This document shows positions 30,761 to 39,016 of a DNA stretch of 64,000 nt, one piece after another; the stretch's first letter is position 1; every line of letters starts with the position of its first letter. The stretch covers positions 20,573 to 84,572 of the forward strand of contig NZ_ALOU01000041.1 of the NCBI RefSeq assembly GCF_000292345.1, in the 5' to 3' direction. Below the pieces are notes generated by a model. The model made no database searches and was not told the DNA's origin. It was given only the letters and a program-made list of their open reading frames with translations. Both the position numbers and the translations under genes were made by a program. Origin of the DNA: Cupriavidus sp. BIS7. GTDB taxonomy: Bacteria > Pseudomonadota > Gammaproteobacteria > Burkholderiales > Burkholderiaceae.

Positions 30761-30779
30761 AATAATGATTCGTATTTAA
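30761..30779. promoter_or_regulatory. Candidate Fur box before the DUF3325-DUF3649-PepSY operon
   Basis: On the minus strand this site contains AATCATTAT, nine bases identical to the right half of the classic 19-base Fur box; the left half matches poorly (about 12 of 19 overall). The AT-rich patch stands out from its GC-rich surroundings and sits just upstream of the first gene, at promoter distance. Fur control also fits the iron-related genes. Confidence 0.55.
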
Positions 30780-30902
30780 CTTCGCAAGGAGGCAAGCCCC
30801 TCGGGCGGTTCTGGATGATGCAAAAGGGGAGTGATGCAGACGGCGTCCGGCCTTGGCCGGACGCGCAGGGAAGGAGGTGTTCAGTGGCCGCTCAGGGCCC
30901 GT

Positions 30903-31757
30903 TCAATGCGGGAACAGGTTCAGCAGACCGTCCAGCCCCACATGATTGAATGCCACGCTGGCCTGGGCGCGAACCACCGGCTTGGCGCGGAACGCCACGG
31001 AGAGGCCGGCCACGGCCATCATCTTCAGGTCGTTCGAGCCATCGCCCATGACGATCGCCTGCGACGGATCGGCACCGATCTGATCGCACACCTCGCGCAC
31101 GGTACGCGCCTTCACGTCGGCATTGACGATTTCGCCGACCACATTGCCGGTCAGCTTGCCATCGACGATTTCGAGCGTGTTGGCACGCGTGAAGTCGAGT
31201 TTCAGGCGCGGCTTGAGCTTGTCCGTGAAGTGGACGAAGCCGCCGGAGACCAGCAGCGTGCGCAGGCCCAGTGCCTGGATCGTCTGCAGCATGCGCTCAG
31301 CGCCCGGCGAAAGGCGCAGCCGTTCTTCGTAGACGCGGTCGAGCACGCTGGCGTCGAGCCCCTTCAGCAGCGCCACGCGGCGGCGCAGGCTCTCGTTGAA
31401 GTCTGTGATCTCGCCGCGCATCGCGGCTTCGGTAATGGCCGACACCTCGGCCTTGAGGCCGCAGAAGTCCGCGATCTCGTCGATGCACTCGATCGTGATC
31501 AGGGTCGAGTCCATGTCCATGGCCACGAGCCGGAAATCCGACAGCTTGCGGTCACCTGGCACCACGCCCCAGTCGATGCCGCGCGGCCCGCACGTCGCAT
31601 CGAGCGCTTCGTGCAGCGCGGGCGTCAGCGGGGCGCTGTCGTCCGCGTACGCCACATTGTCGGCGCGCAGCGTGAACGTGGAGGCGCCGGCAGCGGAGCG
31701 GATGGTGTCGAGGTCGGCAGGGGCAAGCGGGGACAGGCTCTGGAGAATCAGCGGCAT
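30903..31757 (-). CDS. serB: Phosphoserine phosphatase SerB
   Basis: Final step of serine synthesis: removes phosphate from O-phosphoserine. About 284 residues with an N-terminal ACT-like segment and a HAD-type catalytic domain. The catalytic motif DMDSTLI supplies nucleophile Asp81 and acid Asp83. Motif II is LVSGGFVHFT, and GDGSNDLKMM binds Mg. ATG 31757 is chosen because the conserved protein starts there (MPLILQSLSP); an in-frame extension of 66 residues reads as noncoding. It is divergent from sbp, and serine feeds cysteine synthesis next to the sulfur genes. Confidence 0.95.
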   Translation of the reverse strand: MPLILQSLSPLAPADLDTIRSAAGASTFTLRADNVAYADDSAPLTPALHEALDATCGPRGIDWGVVPGDRKLSDFRLVAMDMDSTLITIECIDEIADFCGLKAEVSAITEAAMRGEITDFNESLRRRVALLKGLDASVLDRVYEERLRLSPGAERMLQTIQALGLRTLLVSGGFVHFTDKLKPRLKLDFTRANTLEIVDGKLTGNVVGEIVNADVKARTVREVCDQIGADPSQAIVMGDGSNDLKMMAVAGLSVAFRAKPVVRAQASVAFNHVGLDGLLNLFPH

Positions 31758-32046
31758 GGCAGGGTAGACGGGCGATGCGAAGCGCAGCAGTGCAGACGCG
31801 CTGGTGTTGCGGGGAAGGCCGTATTGTACCCAACACCCCTGTCGCTCGGGCATGTCGATATAGCCGCCCGATCTTATGCGGATTCCATGCTTGGATCGGC
31901 GAAACCATTCGTTCCGTCCCGTTTGCCCCGCCGGTAGCCTTTCTCCCTGACACAAGCCCTGATGCCGCCAAGGCGCGGGGCCTACAACAGCCTGGCGCCG
32001 CGCTTGTTGCGCGCCATTTCACGATACCTGACGGGAGCAAGAGAAG

Positions 32047-33054
32047 ATGATTCGCAAACTGGCCATCGGCCTCGCCGTTCTTTCCGTATTCGGCGCCGCT
32101 CAGACCGCTTCGGCCAACACCAGCCTGCTGAACGTTTCGTACGATCCGACGCGCGAACTGTATGTGGACGTGAACGCGGCGTTTGCCAAGGCCTACAAGG
32201 CGCACGCAGGCGACAGCGTGACGATCCGCCAGTCGCATGGGGGATCGGGCAAGCAGGCCCGCTCGGTGATCGACGGGCTCGATGCCGACGTGGTGACGCT
32301 GGCGCTTGGCTACGACATCGACGCAATTGCCGACAAGGGGCTGATCAAGCCCGACTGGCAGAAGCGCCTGCCGCACAACGCGTCGCCGTACACGTCGACG
32401 ATCGTGTTCCTTGTGCACAAGGGCAACCCGAAGCAGATCAAGGACTGGAACGATCTGATCAAGCCCGGCGTGCAGGTCATCACGCCGAACCCCAAGACCT
32501 CGGGCGGCGCGCGCTGGAACTACCTGGCCGCGTGGGGCTACGCGCTGCGCCAGCCGGGCGGCAATGAGGCCCGCGCGAAGGAATTCGTTGGCGCACTGCT
32601 CAAGAACGTGCCGGTGCTCGATTCAGGCGCGCGCGGAGCCACCACGACGTTCGTCGAGCGCGGCCTTGGCGATGTGCTGATTGCCTGGGAAAACGAAGCG
32701 ATCCTGGCCGTCAAGGAACTCGGTCCGGACAAGTTCGACATCGTCGCGCCGTCGGTGTCGATTCTGGCCGAGCCGCCGGTGGCCGTGGTCGACAAGGTCG
32801 TCGACAAGAAGGGTACCCGCAAGGCGGCCGAAGCGTACCTGCAGTTCCTCTATACCGACGAAGGCCAGGAGATCGCCGCAAAGAACTACTACCGTCCGAT
32901 CTCGGAGAAGGTGGCGACGAAGTACGCGGCCAATTTCCCGAAGGTGAAGCTGTTCACGATCGACGAGGTGTTCGGCGGCTGGGCAAAGGCCCAGAAGGCC
33001 CACTTCGCCGATGGCGGTTCATTCGACCAGGTCTATCAGCCTGGCAAGCGGTAA
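32047..33054 (+). CDS. sbp: Periplasmic sulfate-binding protein
   Basis: Captures sulfate (or thiosulfate) in the periplasm for the CysTWA transporter. It has 335 residues with a signal peptide ending at TASAN (about residue 23). The core has [33 protein letters not shown] and [19 protein letters not shown], all classic sulfate-binding-protein signatures. The permease and ATPase genes are not adjacent but lie 6 kb downstream, after the ssu genes. The 289 bases upstream, divergent from serB, should carry a CysB-type promoter. Confidence 0.95.
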   Translation: MIRKLAIGLAVLSVFGAAQTASANTSLLNVSYDPTRELYVDVNAAFAKAYKAHAGDSVTIRQSHGGSGKQARSVIDGLDADVVTLALGYDIDAIADKGLIKPDWQKRLPHNASPYTSTIVFLVHKGNPKQIKDWNDLIKPGVQVITPNPKTSGGARWNYLAAWGYALRQPGGNEARAKEFVGALLKNVPVLDSGARGATTTFVERGLGDVLIAWENEAILAVKELGPDKFDIVAPSVSILAEPPVAVVDKVVDKKGTRKAAEAYLQFLYTDEGQEIAAKNYYRPISEKVATKYAANFPKVKLFTIDEVFGGWAKAQKAHFADGGSFDQVYQPGKR

Positions 33055-33110
33055 CAAGTGCGGCCGGGGCGGCCTGTCTGCCCCGGTGCGCCAGTTGAAG
33101 GAGCCCATTG

Positions 33111-33167
33111 ATGTCCGCAGTCCTTACGGTGTCATCCCGCATCGCCGCGCGGCGATGTCCCGCCTGA
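33111..33167 (+). CDS. Candidate Cys-containing leader peptide upstream of ssuA
   Basis: An 18-codon frame encoding MSAVLTVSSRIAARRCPA, placed between sbp and ssuA. It has an excellent ribosome binding site, AAGGAG, seven bases before its ATG. The codons near the end read Arg-Arg-Cys-Pro-Ala-stop, and they overlap a perfect 18-base palindrome (33140-33157). A cysteine codon close to the stop, inside a hairpin and ahead of a sulfur-assimilation operon, is what a translation-coupled attenuator would look like. It could still be a chance frame. Confidence 0.5.
   Translation: MSAVLTVSSRIAARRCPA
33140..33157 (+). promoter_or_regulatory. Palindrome within the leader frame, candidate attenuator hairpin
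   Basis: CATCGCCGCGCGGCGATG is a perfect 18-base palindrome covering the Arg-Ile-Ala-Ala-Arg-Arg-Cys codons of the short leader frame. In RNA it could form a hairpin that a stalled ribosome would melt. No T tract follows, so it is not an ordinary terminator. Confidence 0.4.
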
Positions 33168-33297
33168 CCTGATCCCGATCCAACCCGCGTGCGATACCGC
33201 GCGCCTTGTTGCTGCCTTGTTGCTCATAAGGCCGGCAGGGGGCGGTATTGCCTGCCGAAACCCACTGCACCCGAATCTCTGCCATCAAGGACATCTC

Positions 33298-34320
33298 ATG
33301 TCATCGCCTATCCAGAACACCCTGCGCCGCCGCCTGCTGGTTGGTGCACTCGTGCTCGCCACCGGTCTTTCCTACGGTCTTCTCGCCAGGCCTGCCAAGG
33401 CGCAGTCCCAGACTGTCAATCCGAAGGTCCTGCGCATCGGTTACCAGAAGTACGGCACGCTGACGTTGCTGAAGGCGCGCGGCACGCTGGAAAAGCGTCT
33501 GGCGCCTCAGGGCATCTCGGTCAAATGGACCGAGTTCCCGGCCGGGCCGCAGTTGCTGGAAGGGCTCAATGTTGGTGCGATCGATTTTGGAACGGTCGGC
33601 GAAGCGCCGCCGATCTTCGCGCAGGCTGCCGGCGCGCAACTTGCCTACATCGGCAACGAGCCGCCCGCGCCAACTGCCGAGGCCATCGTCGTGCCGAAGA
33701 ACTCCACGATCAAGAGCGTGGCCGATCTGCGCGGCAAGCGCGTGGCGTTGAACAAGGGGTCGAACGTCCACTACCTGCTGGTGCGGCAGCTTGAAAAGGC
33801 CGGCGTGGCATATGGCGAGATCCAGCCTGTCTACCTGGCGCCCGCCGATGCGCGTGCCGCGTTCGAGCGCGGCGCCGTCGATGCATGGGTGATCTGGGAC
33901 CCGTTCCTGGCCGCCGCCGAAAAACAGCTGGAGGCCCGCGTGCTGGCCGATGGCCGTGGCGCCGACGGCAAGAACATCGTCAGCAATCACCAGTTCTACC
34001 TGGCGTCGCGTCCTTATGCGCAAGCGCGTCCGGACGTGGTGGCGGCGATCCTCGACGAACTCGCGCAACTGGGCCAGTGGGCCGACAAGCATCCGAAGGA
34101 CGCGGCCACCGTGCTGGTCAAGGAGACCGCGCTCGATGCCGGCGTGCTTGACCTGGCCGTGTCGCGCTTCTCGTACGGCGCGAAGCCGGTGGCCCCCGAG
34201 GTGCTGGCCGAGCAGCAACGCATTGCCGACACCTTCCACACGCTCAAGCTGATTCCAAAGCCGATCAGGGTGGCAGACGCTGCGTGGCAGGCCCCAGCCA
34301 CACAGCAGGCACAGCGCTGA
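33298..34320 (+). CDS. ssuA: Aliphatic sulfonate ABC transporter substrate-binding protein SsuA
   Basis: Periplasmic binding protein for alkanesulfonates, 340 residues. The basic N-terminus and hydrophobic stretch ([20 protein letters not shown]) form a signal peptide ending near AKAQS. Then [40 protein letters not shown] and [13 protein letters not shown] are typical of SsuA/TauA proteins, with SsuA favoured by the adjacent ssuD. ATG 33298 gives the signal peptide; the upstream open frame is unlikely. It is the first ssu gene, 130 bases after the candidate leader peptide. Confidence 0.95.
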   Translation: MSSPIQNTLRRRLLVGALVLATGLSYGLLARPAKAQSQTVNPKVLRIGYQKYGTLTLLKARGTLEKRLAPQGISVKWTEFPAGPQLLEGLNVGAIDFGTVGEAPPIFAQAAGAQLAYIGNEPPAPTAEAIVVPKNSTIKSVADLRGKRVALNKGSNVHYLLVRQLEKAGVAYGEIQPVYLAPADARAAFERGAVDAWVIWDPFLAAAEKQLEARVLADGRGADGKNIVSNHQFYLASRPYAQARPDVVAAILDELAQLGQWADKHPKDAATVLVKETALDAGVLDLAVSRFSYGAKPVAPEVLAEQQRIADTFHTLKLIPKPIRVADAAWQAPATQQAQR

Positions 34321-34363
34321 TTCCCGCAAACACGTTCGAGCAAATGCAAACACGAGGCACGAC

Positions 34364-35527
34364 ATGCAAGTCTTCTGGTTCATTCCTACCCATGGCGACA
34401 GCCGCTACCTCGGCACCTCCGAAGGCGCGCGCGAGGTCAGCTTCGACTATCTGAAGCAGGTCGCCGTAGCGGCCGATACGCTTGGCTACGAAGGCGTGCT
34501 GATTCCAACGGGCCGCTCGTGCGAAGACCCATGGGTGACCGCGTCGGCGCTGGCGGCGGTCACGCGCAATCTCAGGTTCCTGGTGGCCGTGCGGCCGGGT
34601 TTGATGACGCCAACGCTGGCCGCGCGCATGGCGGCCACGTTCGACCGTGTCTCAAACGGCCGGCTGCTCGTGAACCTGGTGACCGGCGGCGACGAGGCGG
34701 AGCTTGAAGGCGATGGCCTGTTCCTTGACCACGCCGAGCGCTACGAAGCATCGGCAGAGTTCATTCGTGTGTGGCGCGATGTGCTGGCCGCCAGCCATGA
34801 CGGTGGCCAGATCACCTTCAAGGGCAAGCACATCAGCGTCAACGGTGCGCGCGTGCTGTATCCGTCCGTGCAGCGGCCGCATCCGCCCGTGTACTTTGGC
34901 GGCTCTTCGGAGGCGGCGCACGACCTTGCCGCCGAGCAGGTGGAAACGTACCTGACCTGGGGCGAACCGCCTGCCGAGGTTGCCAGGAAGATCGCCGACG
35001 TGCGTGCGCGCGCCGCAAAGCACGGCCGCACGGTTCGCTTCGGCATCCGCCTGCATGTGATCGTCCGCGAGACTGACGCGGCGGCGTGGGCAGCCGCCGA
35101 TGACCTGATCAGCAGGCTCGATGACGACACCGTGGCACGTGCGCAGGCGGTGTTTGCAAAGATGGACTCCGAAGGCCAGCGGCGTATGGCGGCACTGCAT
35201 GCGGGCGGCACGCGCCGCACGCGCGAGACGCTGGAAATCAGTCCGAACCTGTGGGCCGGCGTCGGCCTTGTGCGCGGCGGCGCTGGCACCGCGCTGGTCG
35301 GGAACCCGCAGGCTGTGGCCGCACGTATCGAGGAATACGCGGCGCTCGGCATCGACACGTTCATCTTCTCGGGCTATCCGCATCTGGAGGAGGCATACCG
35401 ATTCGCCGAACTGGTGTTCCCGCTGCTGCCGCGCTCGACGCGGGAGAAACTGCGCGGGCAGGTGTTGTCGGGCCCGTTTGGCGAAGTGATGGCCACGGGC
35501 ATCGTGCCGCGTGCGTCGCAGAGTTGA
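34364..35527 (+). CDS. ssuD: FMNH2-dependent alkanesulfonate monooxygenase SsuD
   Basis: Desulfonates C2-C10 alkanesulfonates to aldehyde and sulfite, using FMNH2 and O2. It has 387 residues of the bacterial luciferase-like fold. The start [21 protein letters not shown] is a signature of SsuD. Other conserved parts: [33 protein letters not shown] and [17 protein letters not shown]. The required flavin reductase SsuE is not found in this window, so FMNH2 must come from elsewhere. It lies between ssuA and ssuC. Confidence 0.96.
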   Translation: MQVFWFIPTHGDSRYLGTSEGAREVSFDYLKQVAVAADTLGYEGVLIPTGRSCEDPWVTASALAAVTRNLRFLVAVRPGLMTPTLAARMAATFDRVSNGRLLVNLVTGGDEAELEGDGLFLDHAERYEASAEFIRVWRDVLAASHDGGQITFKGKHISVNGARVLYPSVQRPHPPVYFGGSSEAAHDLAAEQVETYLTWGEPPAEVARKIADVRARAAKHGRTVRFGIRLHVIVRETDAAAWAAADDLISRLDDDTVARAQAVFAKMDSEGQRRMAALHAGGTRRTRETLEISPNLWAGVGLVRGGAGTALVGNPQAVAARIEEYAALGIDTFIFSGYPHLEEAYRFAELVFPLLPRSTREKLRGQVLSGPFGEVMATGIVPRASQS

Positions 35528-35540
35528 GGGAGCGGCCATC

Positions 35541-36347
35541 ATGACCGTTTCCGCATCGATTGCGCTGCGCCGGATTGACTGGCGCGGCACCGCACGCGCG
35601 ATTGCGCCGTGGATTGTTCCGGTACTGCTGGTTGCGGTGTGGCAGTCGGCATCGCAACTCGGCTGGCTTTCGAATCGTGTGCTGCCGGCACCGTTGGCCG
35701 TGGTGGAGGCCGCGTGGACGCTGGCAGTGTCGGGCGAACTGTGGAAGCACGTTTGGATCAGCACGTGGCGTGCGCTGGTTGGGCTGGCGGTTGGCGGCGG
35801 GCTCGGGCTGGTGCTCGGACTGCTGACCGGCACGTTTCGCGCCGCTGCCACGCTGCTCGACAGCACGCTTCAGATGGTGCGCAACATCCCGCCGCTGGCG
35901 CTGATTCCGCTGGTGATCCTGTGGTTCGGCATCGACGAAACGGCCAAGCTGTTCCTCGTGGCGCTAGGCGTGTTCTTTCCGGTCTACCTGAACACGTTCC
36001 ACGGCATCCGCGCGGTCGATCCCGGGCTGGTTGAGATGGCGCGCAGCTACGGCCTGTCGGGCTGGCGGCTGTATCGCGAGGTGATCCTGCCGGGCGCGCT
36101 GCCGGGCATCCTGGTCGGGCTGCGGTTCTCGCTGGGACTGATGTGGGTGATCCTGATCGTTGCGGAGACGATCTCGGCGCAGTCTGGTATCGGCTACATG
36201 ACGATGAACGCGCGCGAGTTCCTGCAGACCGATGTGGTGCTCGTGGGCATCCTGCTTTACGCGCTGCTTGGCAAGCTGGCTGACGTGCTGTCCCACGCGC
36301 TGGAGCGCCACTGGCTGCGCTGGCATCCCGGCTATCTATCGGCCTGA
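35541..36347 (+). CDS. ssuC: Aliphatic sulfonate ABC transporter permease SsuC
   Basis: Inner-membrane permease of the sulfonate importer, 268 residues with about six membrane helices. The cytoplasmic EAA-like loop is MARSYGLSGWRLYREVILPGALPGIL, which contacts SsuB. NIPPLALIPLVILWFGIDE is family-typical. ATG 35541 has GAGGGAG upstream. The final codons and stop fall in the first unit of a three-copy 12-base tandem repeat, so the exact C-terminus may vary among strains. Confidence 0.94.
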   Translation: MTVSASIALRRIDWRGTARAIAPWIVPVLLVAVWQSASQLGWLSNRVLPAPLAVVEAAWTLAVSGELWKHVWISTWRALVGLAVGGGLGLVLGLLTGTFRAAATLLDSTLQMVRNIPPLALIPLVILWFGIDETAKLFLVALGVFFPVYLNTFHGIRAVDPGLVEMARSYGLSGWRLYREVILPGALPGILVGLRFSLGLMWVILIVAETISAQSGIGYMTMNAREFLQTDVVLVGILLYALLGKLADVLSHALERHWLRWHPGYLSA

Positions 36348-36373
36348 ATATCGGCCTGAATATCGGCCTGAAT
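36338..36373 (+). repeat. 12-base tandem repeat spanning the ssuC stop codon
   Basis: Three exact copies of ATCGGCCTGAAT. The TGA in the first copy is the ssuC stop; later copies place further TGA codons in the same register. The repeat fills most of the space between ssuC and ssuB. Confidence 0.9.
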
Positions 36374-36392
36374 TCACGCAAAGGAGATTGCG

Positions 36393-37298
36393 ATGATGCA
36401 GACATATCCGGTTGAGCGGGCCGCGCTGGCCTGGCTTGAGGCGAATCTTGCACGCCGCGACGCATCGGACCGCGTTGCGCGAACCTCGCCCGGCGTGGGC
36501 GGCATCGCGCTGCATCTGGCGCAGGTGGTCAAGCGCTACAACGGGCGCGAGGTGCTGCACGGCATTGAACTGCACGCGGCGCCTGGCGAGTTCGTGGCGA
36601 TCGTCGGCCGCAGCGGCTGCGGCAAGAGCACGCTGCTGCGGCTGGTGGCCGGACTGGAAGCCGCGGACGGCGGCGCCGTCACACTGGACGATCCGCGCGA
36701 TCAGCACGATCAGCACGACAAGCCGGGCGGCGCACAGTTGCAAAGCATCCGCGTGATGTTCCAGGATGCGCGGCTGCTGCCGTGGAAACGCGTGCTCGAC
36801 AACGTCGCACTCGGCCTGCCGCGCGAGCGCCGGGCCGAGGCTGCGGAAGTGCTCGCGCAGGTGGGGTTGGCCGATCGTGCCAACGAATGGCCTGCGCGGT
36901 TATCGGGCGGGCAGCGCCAGCGCGTGGCGTTGGCGCGTGCGCTGGTTCACCATCCGCGCTTGCTGCTGCTCGACGAACCGCTCGGCGCGCTCGATGCGCT
37001 TACGCGCATGGAGATGCAGGCATTGATTGAATCGCTGTGGCGCCGGCTCGGCTTTACGGCGCTGCTGGTCACGCATGACGTTTCCGAGGCGATTGCGCTT
37101 GCCGATCGTGTGGTGCTCATCGAGGACGGGCGCATCACGCTAGACCAGCGCGTGCCGCTGGCCCGGCCGCGCCAGCGCGGCTCGGCCGCTTTCGCGCAAC
37201 TTGAGGAAGCGGTGCTGCGTCGTGTGATGCAGCAACAATCTCCAGCAAGTTCGGATGCCGAACTTCCCTTTCCCTCTGCCGAGGAGCTTCTATCATGA
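36393..37298 (+). CDS. ssuB: Aliphatic sulfonate ABC transporter ATP-binding protein SsuB
   Basis: ATPase of the sulfonate importer, 301 residues, longer than many SsuB proteins because of an N-terminal extension of about 40 residues. Walker [10 protein letters not shown] (72-80), [20 protein letters not shown] with the Q-loop, signature LSGGQRQR, Walker [14 protein letters not shown] and H-loop THD are all present. The insert [11 protein letters not shown] contains a short duplicated QHD unit, encoded by a 9-base repeat, just before the Q-loop. It follows ssuC by 45 bases. Confidence 0.94.
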   Translation: MMQTYPVERAALAWLEANLARRDASDRVARTSPGVGGIALHLAQVVKRYNGREVLHGIELHAAPGEFVAIVGRSGCGKSTLLRLVAGLEAADGGAVTLDDPRDQHDQHDKPGGAQLQSIRVMFQDARLLPWKRVLDNVALGLPRERRAEAAEVLAQVGLADRANEWPARLSGGQRQRVALARALVHHPRLLLLDEPLGALDALTRMEMQALIESLWRRLGFTALLVTHDVSEAIALADRVVLIEDGRITLDQRVPLARPRQRGSAAFAQLEEAVLRRVMQQQSPASSDAELPFPSAEELLS

Positions 37299-37346
37299 GC
37301 TTTCAGGCAAGCCACGCGAACCATGCGAACCGAAGCTGAACCCATC

Positions 37347-38168
37347 ATGCACATCGATTCCGCACTCAAACGCTATCTTGAAACGCTACCCGCAGAACCA
37401 GTGCCAGGCCGTGAGCTATGGCGCGACGCGAACGGGCAGGTACAGGGCCGGTATTTCAACTGCTCGGTGACCAGCGCGTTCGAACCGCTGGTGACGCTGG
37501 CCGATCGCAACGTGGTGGCACACGAAGGGTCCATCCGCACCTACGCGGAGGACGGGGTGGGTCTGGCCGCGTGGAAGCTGTTCGCGATGGCGGCCGACGA
37601 TACGGCACTCGTGTCGCTGGACCGCCTGTCACGTCTTGTTCACGCGATCAACTACTTTGCGGCAGACGGCGATCACAAGCTCGTGCTCAACGTGCACAAC
37701 CGCCTGCTGGCCGCCGTTGCGGACGACCACGGCGCCGCGTTCCGCAGGGCCGTGGAGTCGCTGGGGTTGCCGGTCGAACGGTTCGTGATCCAGGTGCCAG
37801 CCAGCGCCAATGACGACCTGCCGCTGCTGTTGCACGTTGTCGGCAACTACCGGCGCAATGGCTTTGCCGTGAGCCTGCAGGCCTCCGATCCGGCCGAGGC
37901 CGGTGCGCTGATGGCGCACGCGTTGCCCGACTGGCTCAAGCTCGACATGCGCCGCACGTGGACCGATCGGCAATTGTCCGGGCTACGCGCCAGTGCGCAG
38001 AGTGCCGGCGTAACGCTGATCGGCCGCCGGCTGCAGAACGATGAAGCGGTCGAGCGCCTGCAGAACGCGGGCATCGCGCTGGGGCAGGGCAAGGTGATCG
38101 CCGAGGGTCCGATATCGGCACGCCACTTGCGCGGGCGCCCGGCATCGGCTCGGTCGGTATCAGCATAG
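37347..38168 (+). CDS. Degenerate EAL-domain protein in the sulfur cluster
   Basis: A 273-residue protein with a cyclic-di-GMP phosphodiesterase (EAL) fold but most catalytic motifs changed. The EAL position reads EGSIR (Glu60-Arg64), keeping Glu and Arg; NVHNRL (115-120) keeps the Asn; LKLD keeps the Lys. The ITE Glu is lost (VIQVPAS), the DDFG pair is replaced by QASDPAEAG, and the AEG Glu is replaced (TLIGRR). It therefore should not hydrolyse c-di-GMP but might bind it or serve as a protein scaffold. No membrane segment or GGDEF domain. ATG 37347 is used; an ATG eight codons earlier is possible. It follows ssuB by 48 bases, probably in the operon. Confidence 0.85.
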   Translation: MHIDSALKRYLETLPAEPVPGRELWRDANGQVQGRYFNCSVTSAFEPLVTLADRNVVAHEGSIRTYAEDGVGLAAWKLFAMAADDTALVSLDRLSRLVHAINYFAADGDHKLVLNVHNRLLAAVADDHGAAFRRAVESLGLPVERFVIQVPASANDDLPLLLHVVGNYRRNGFAVSLQASDPAEAGALMAHALPDWLKLDMRRTWTDRQLSGLRASAQSAGVTLIGRRLQNDEAVERLQNAGIALGQGKVIAEGPISARHLRGRPASARSVSA

Positions 38169-38200
38169 TCAGCACCAAGACAACACAGACAGGAGGGGGC

Positions 38201-38866
38201 ATGACGATATCGAAGGCGCCGGGTGTGGCATCCCGGCTGGAAGTGCCGCACGGTTTGCAGATTCTGACCGTGCCGGGCCTGCATGGCAGTGGGCCGGCGC
38301 ACTGGCAGAGCCGCTGGGAATCGCGTTATCCGGACTGGCAGCGTATCGAGCAGCATGACTGGAGCCGCCCAAGCCTGCCGCTGTGGTCGGAGCGCGTGTC
38401 CGAAGGCGTCTCGCGTGCGTTGCGCGTCGCGCAGCACGGCGCGGTGCTGGTTGCGCACAGCTTCGGCTGCCTGGCCGTGCTGCGGCAGGCCGCGCTCGAT
38501 CCGGTGGGCATTGCGGGTGCCATGTTCGTGGCGCCGGCCGATCCGGACAAGTTCGGCGTGGCCACGCTGCTGCCGACCTGGCGGCTGCCGTTTCCGACGA
38601 TCGTCGTGGCCAGCACCAACGATCCGTGGATGTCACAGCGCACGGCGTTCAGCTGGGGCACGCTGTGGGGCAGTGAGTTGATCGATGCCGGGGCGGCCGG
38701 CCATATCAATGCCGATTCCCGCCTTGGGGACTGGCCACAAGGGCAGGATCTGCTCGCCACATTGCTGCAGCGAATCGACTCGAATGGCCGGATTCTGTCC
38801 ATGGGTGATGGATCCGACATTTGGGAGGCATCAGCCGAAGTGACGCAGGTCTCTCCATATATCTAA
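38201..38866 (+). CDS. RBBP9/YdeN-family alpha/beta hydrolase
   Basis: A 221-residue serine hydrolase of the RBBP9/YdeN family, substrate unknown. LTVPGLHGSGPAHWQSRWE is the family hallmark. The nucleophile is Ser87 in AHSFGC; the catalytic Asp is in STNDPWM and the His in AGHINADS. An AGGAGGGGGC stretch 5' of ATG 38201 is a strong ribosome binding site. It follows the EAL gene by 32 bases and is probably the last gene of the ssu transcript; an AT-rich gap separates it from cysT. Confidence 0.88.
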   Translation: MTISKAPGVASRLEVPHGLQILTVPGLHGSGPAHWQSRWESRYPDWQRIEQHDWSRPSLPLWSERVSEGVSRALRVAQHGAVLVAHSFGCLAVLRQAALDPVGIAGAMFVAPADPDKFGVATLLPTWRLPFPTIVVASTNDPWMSQRTAFSWGTLWGSELIDAGAAGHINADSRLGDWPQGQDLLATLLQRIDSNGRILSMGDGSDIWEASAEVTQVSPYI

Positions 38867-39016
38867 ATCGTCTAAAGAAATTCGTAAAGATTCGTTCTGT
38901 TTATAAGGGCGCATCTGCAAAATTTGTCTCGTTGGCCGGTGCTTTATGCGCCGGTTTCATAAGAAGGCGTCGGAAACGGTGAGCCAGCCCCCGGCGCAAG
39001 ACCAGACGAGACACGC
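38867..39016 (+). promoter_or_regulatory. AT-rich region before cysT, likely cysTWAB promoter
   Basis: The left 60 bases are far more AT-rich than their surroundings and contain ATTCGTAAAG and ATTCGTTCTG in tandem, then TTATAA at 38901-38906. This is the expected place for a promoter activated by CysB, whose gene ends the operon. No exact CysB consensus can be claimed. Confidence 0.4.

Noticed and set aside
31875..31950. Short frame before sbp containing a VCPAG stretch, considered as a second Cys leader peptide
   Set aside because: No ribosome binding site, the Cys is not close to the stop, and no hairpin overlaps it.
36700..36720. QHD duplication in SsuB considered as a frameshift or error
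   Set aside because: The frame is intact and the insert is a simple 9-base duplication in a surface loop.
37295..37339. A 14-codon frame, [14 protein letters not shown], after ssuB
   Set aside because: Its ATG overlaps the ssuB end, it has no clear ribosome binding site and no motif; the EAL gene starts right after it. It could be a coupling peptide but nothing supports that.
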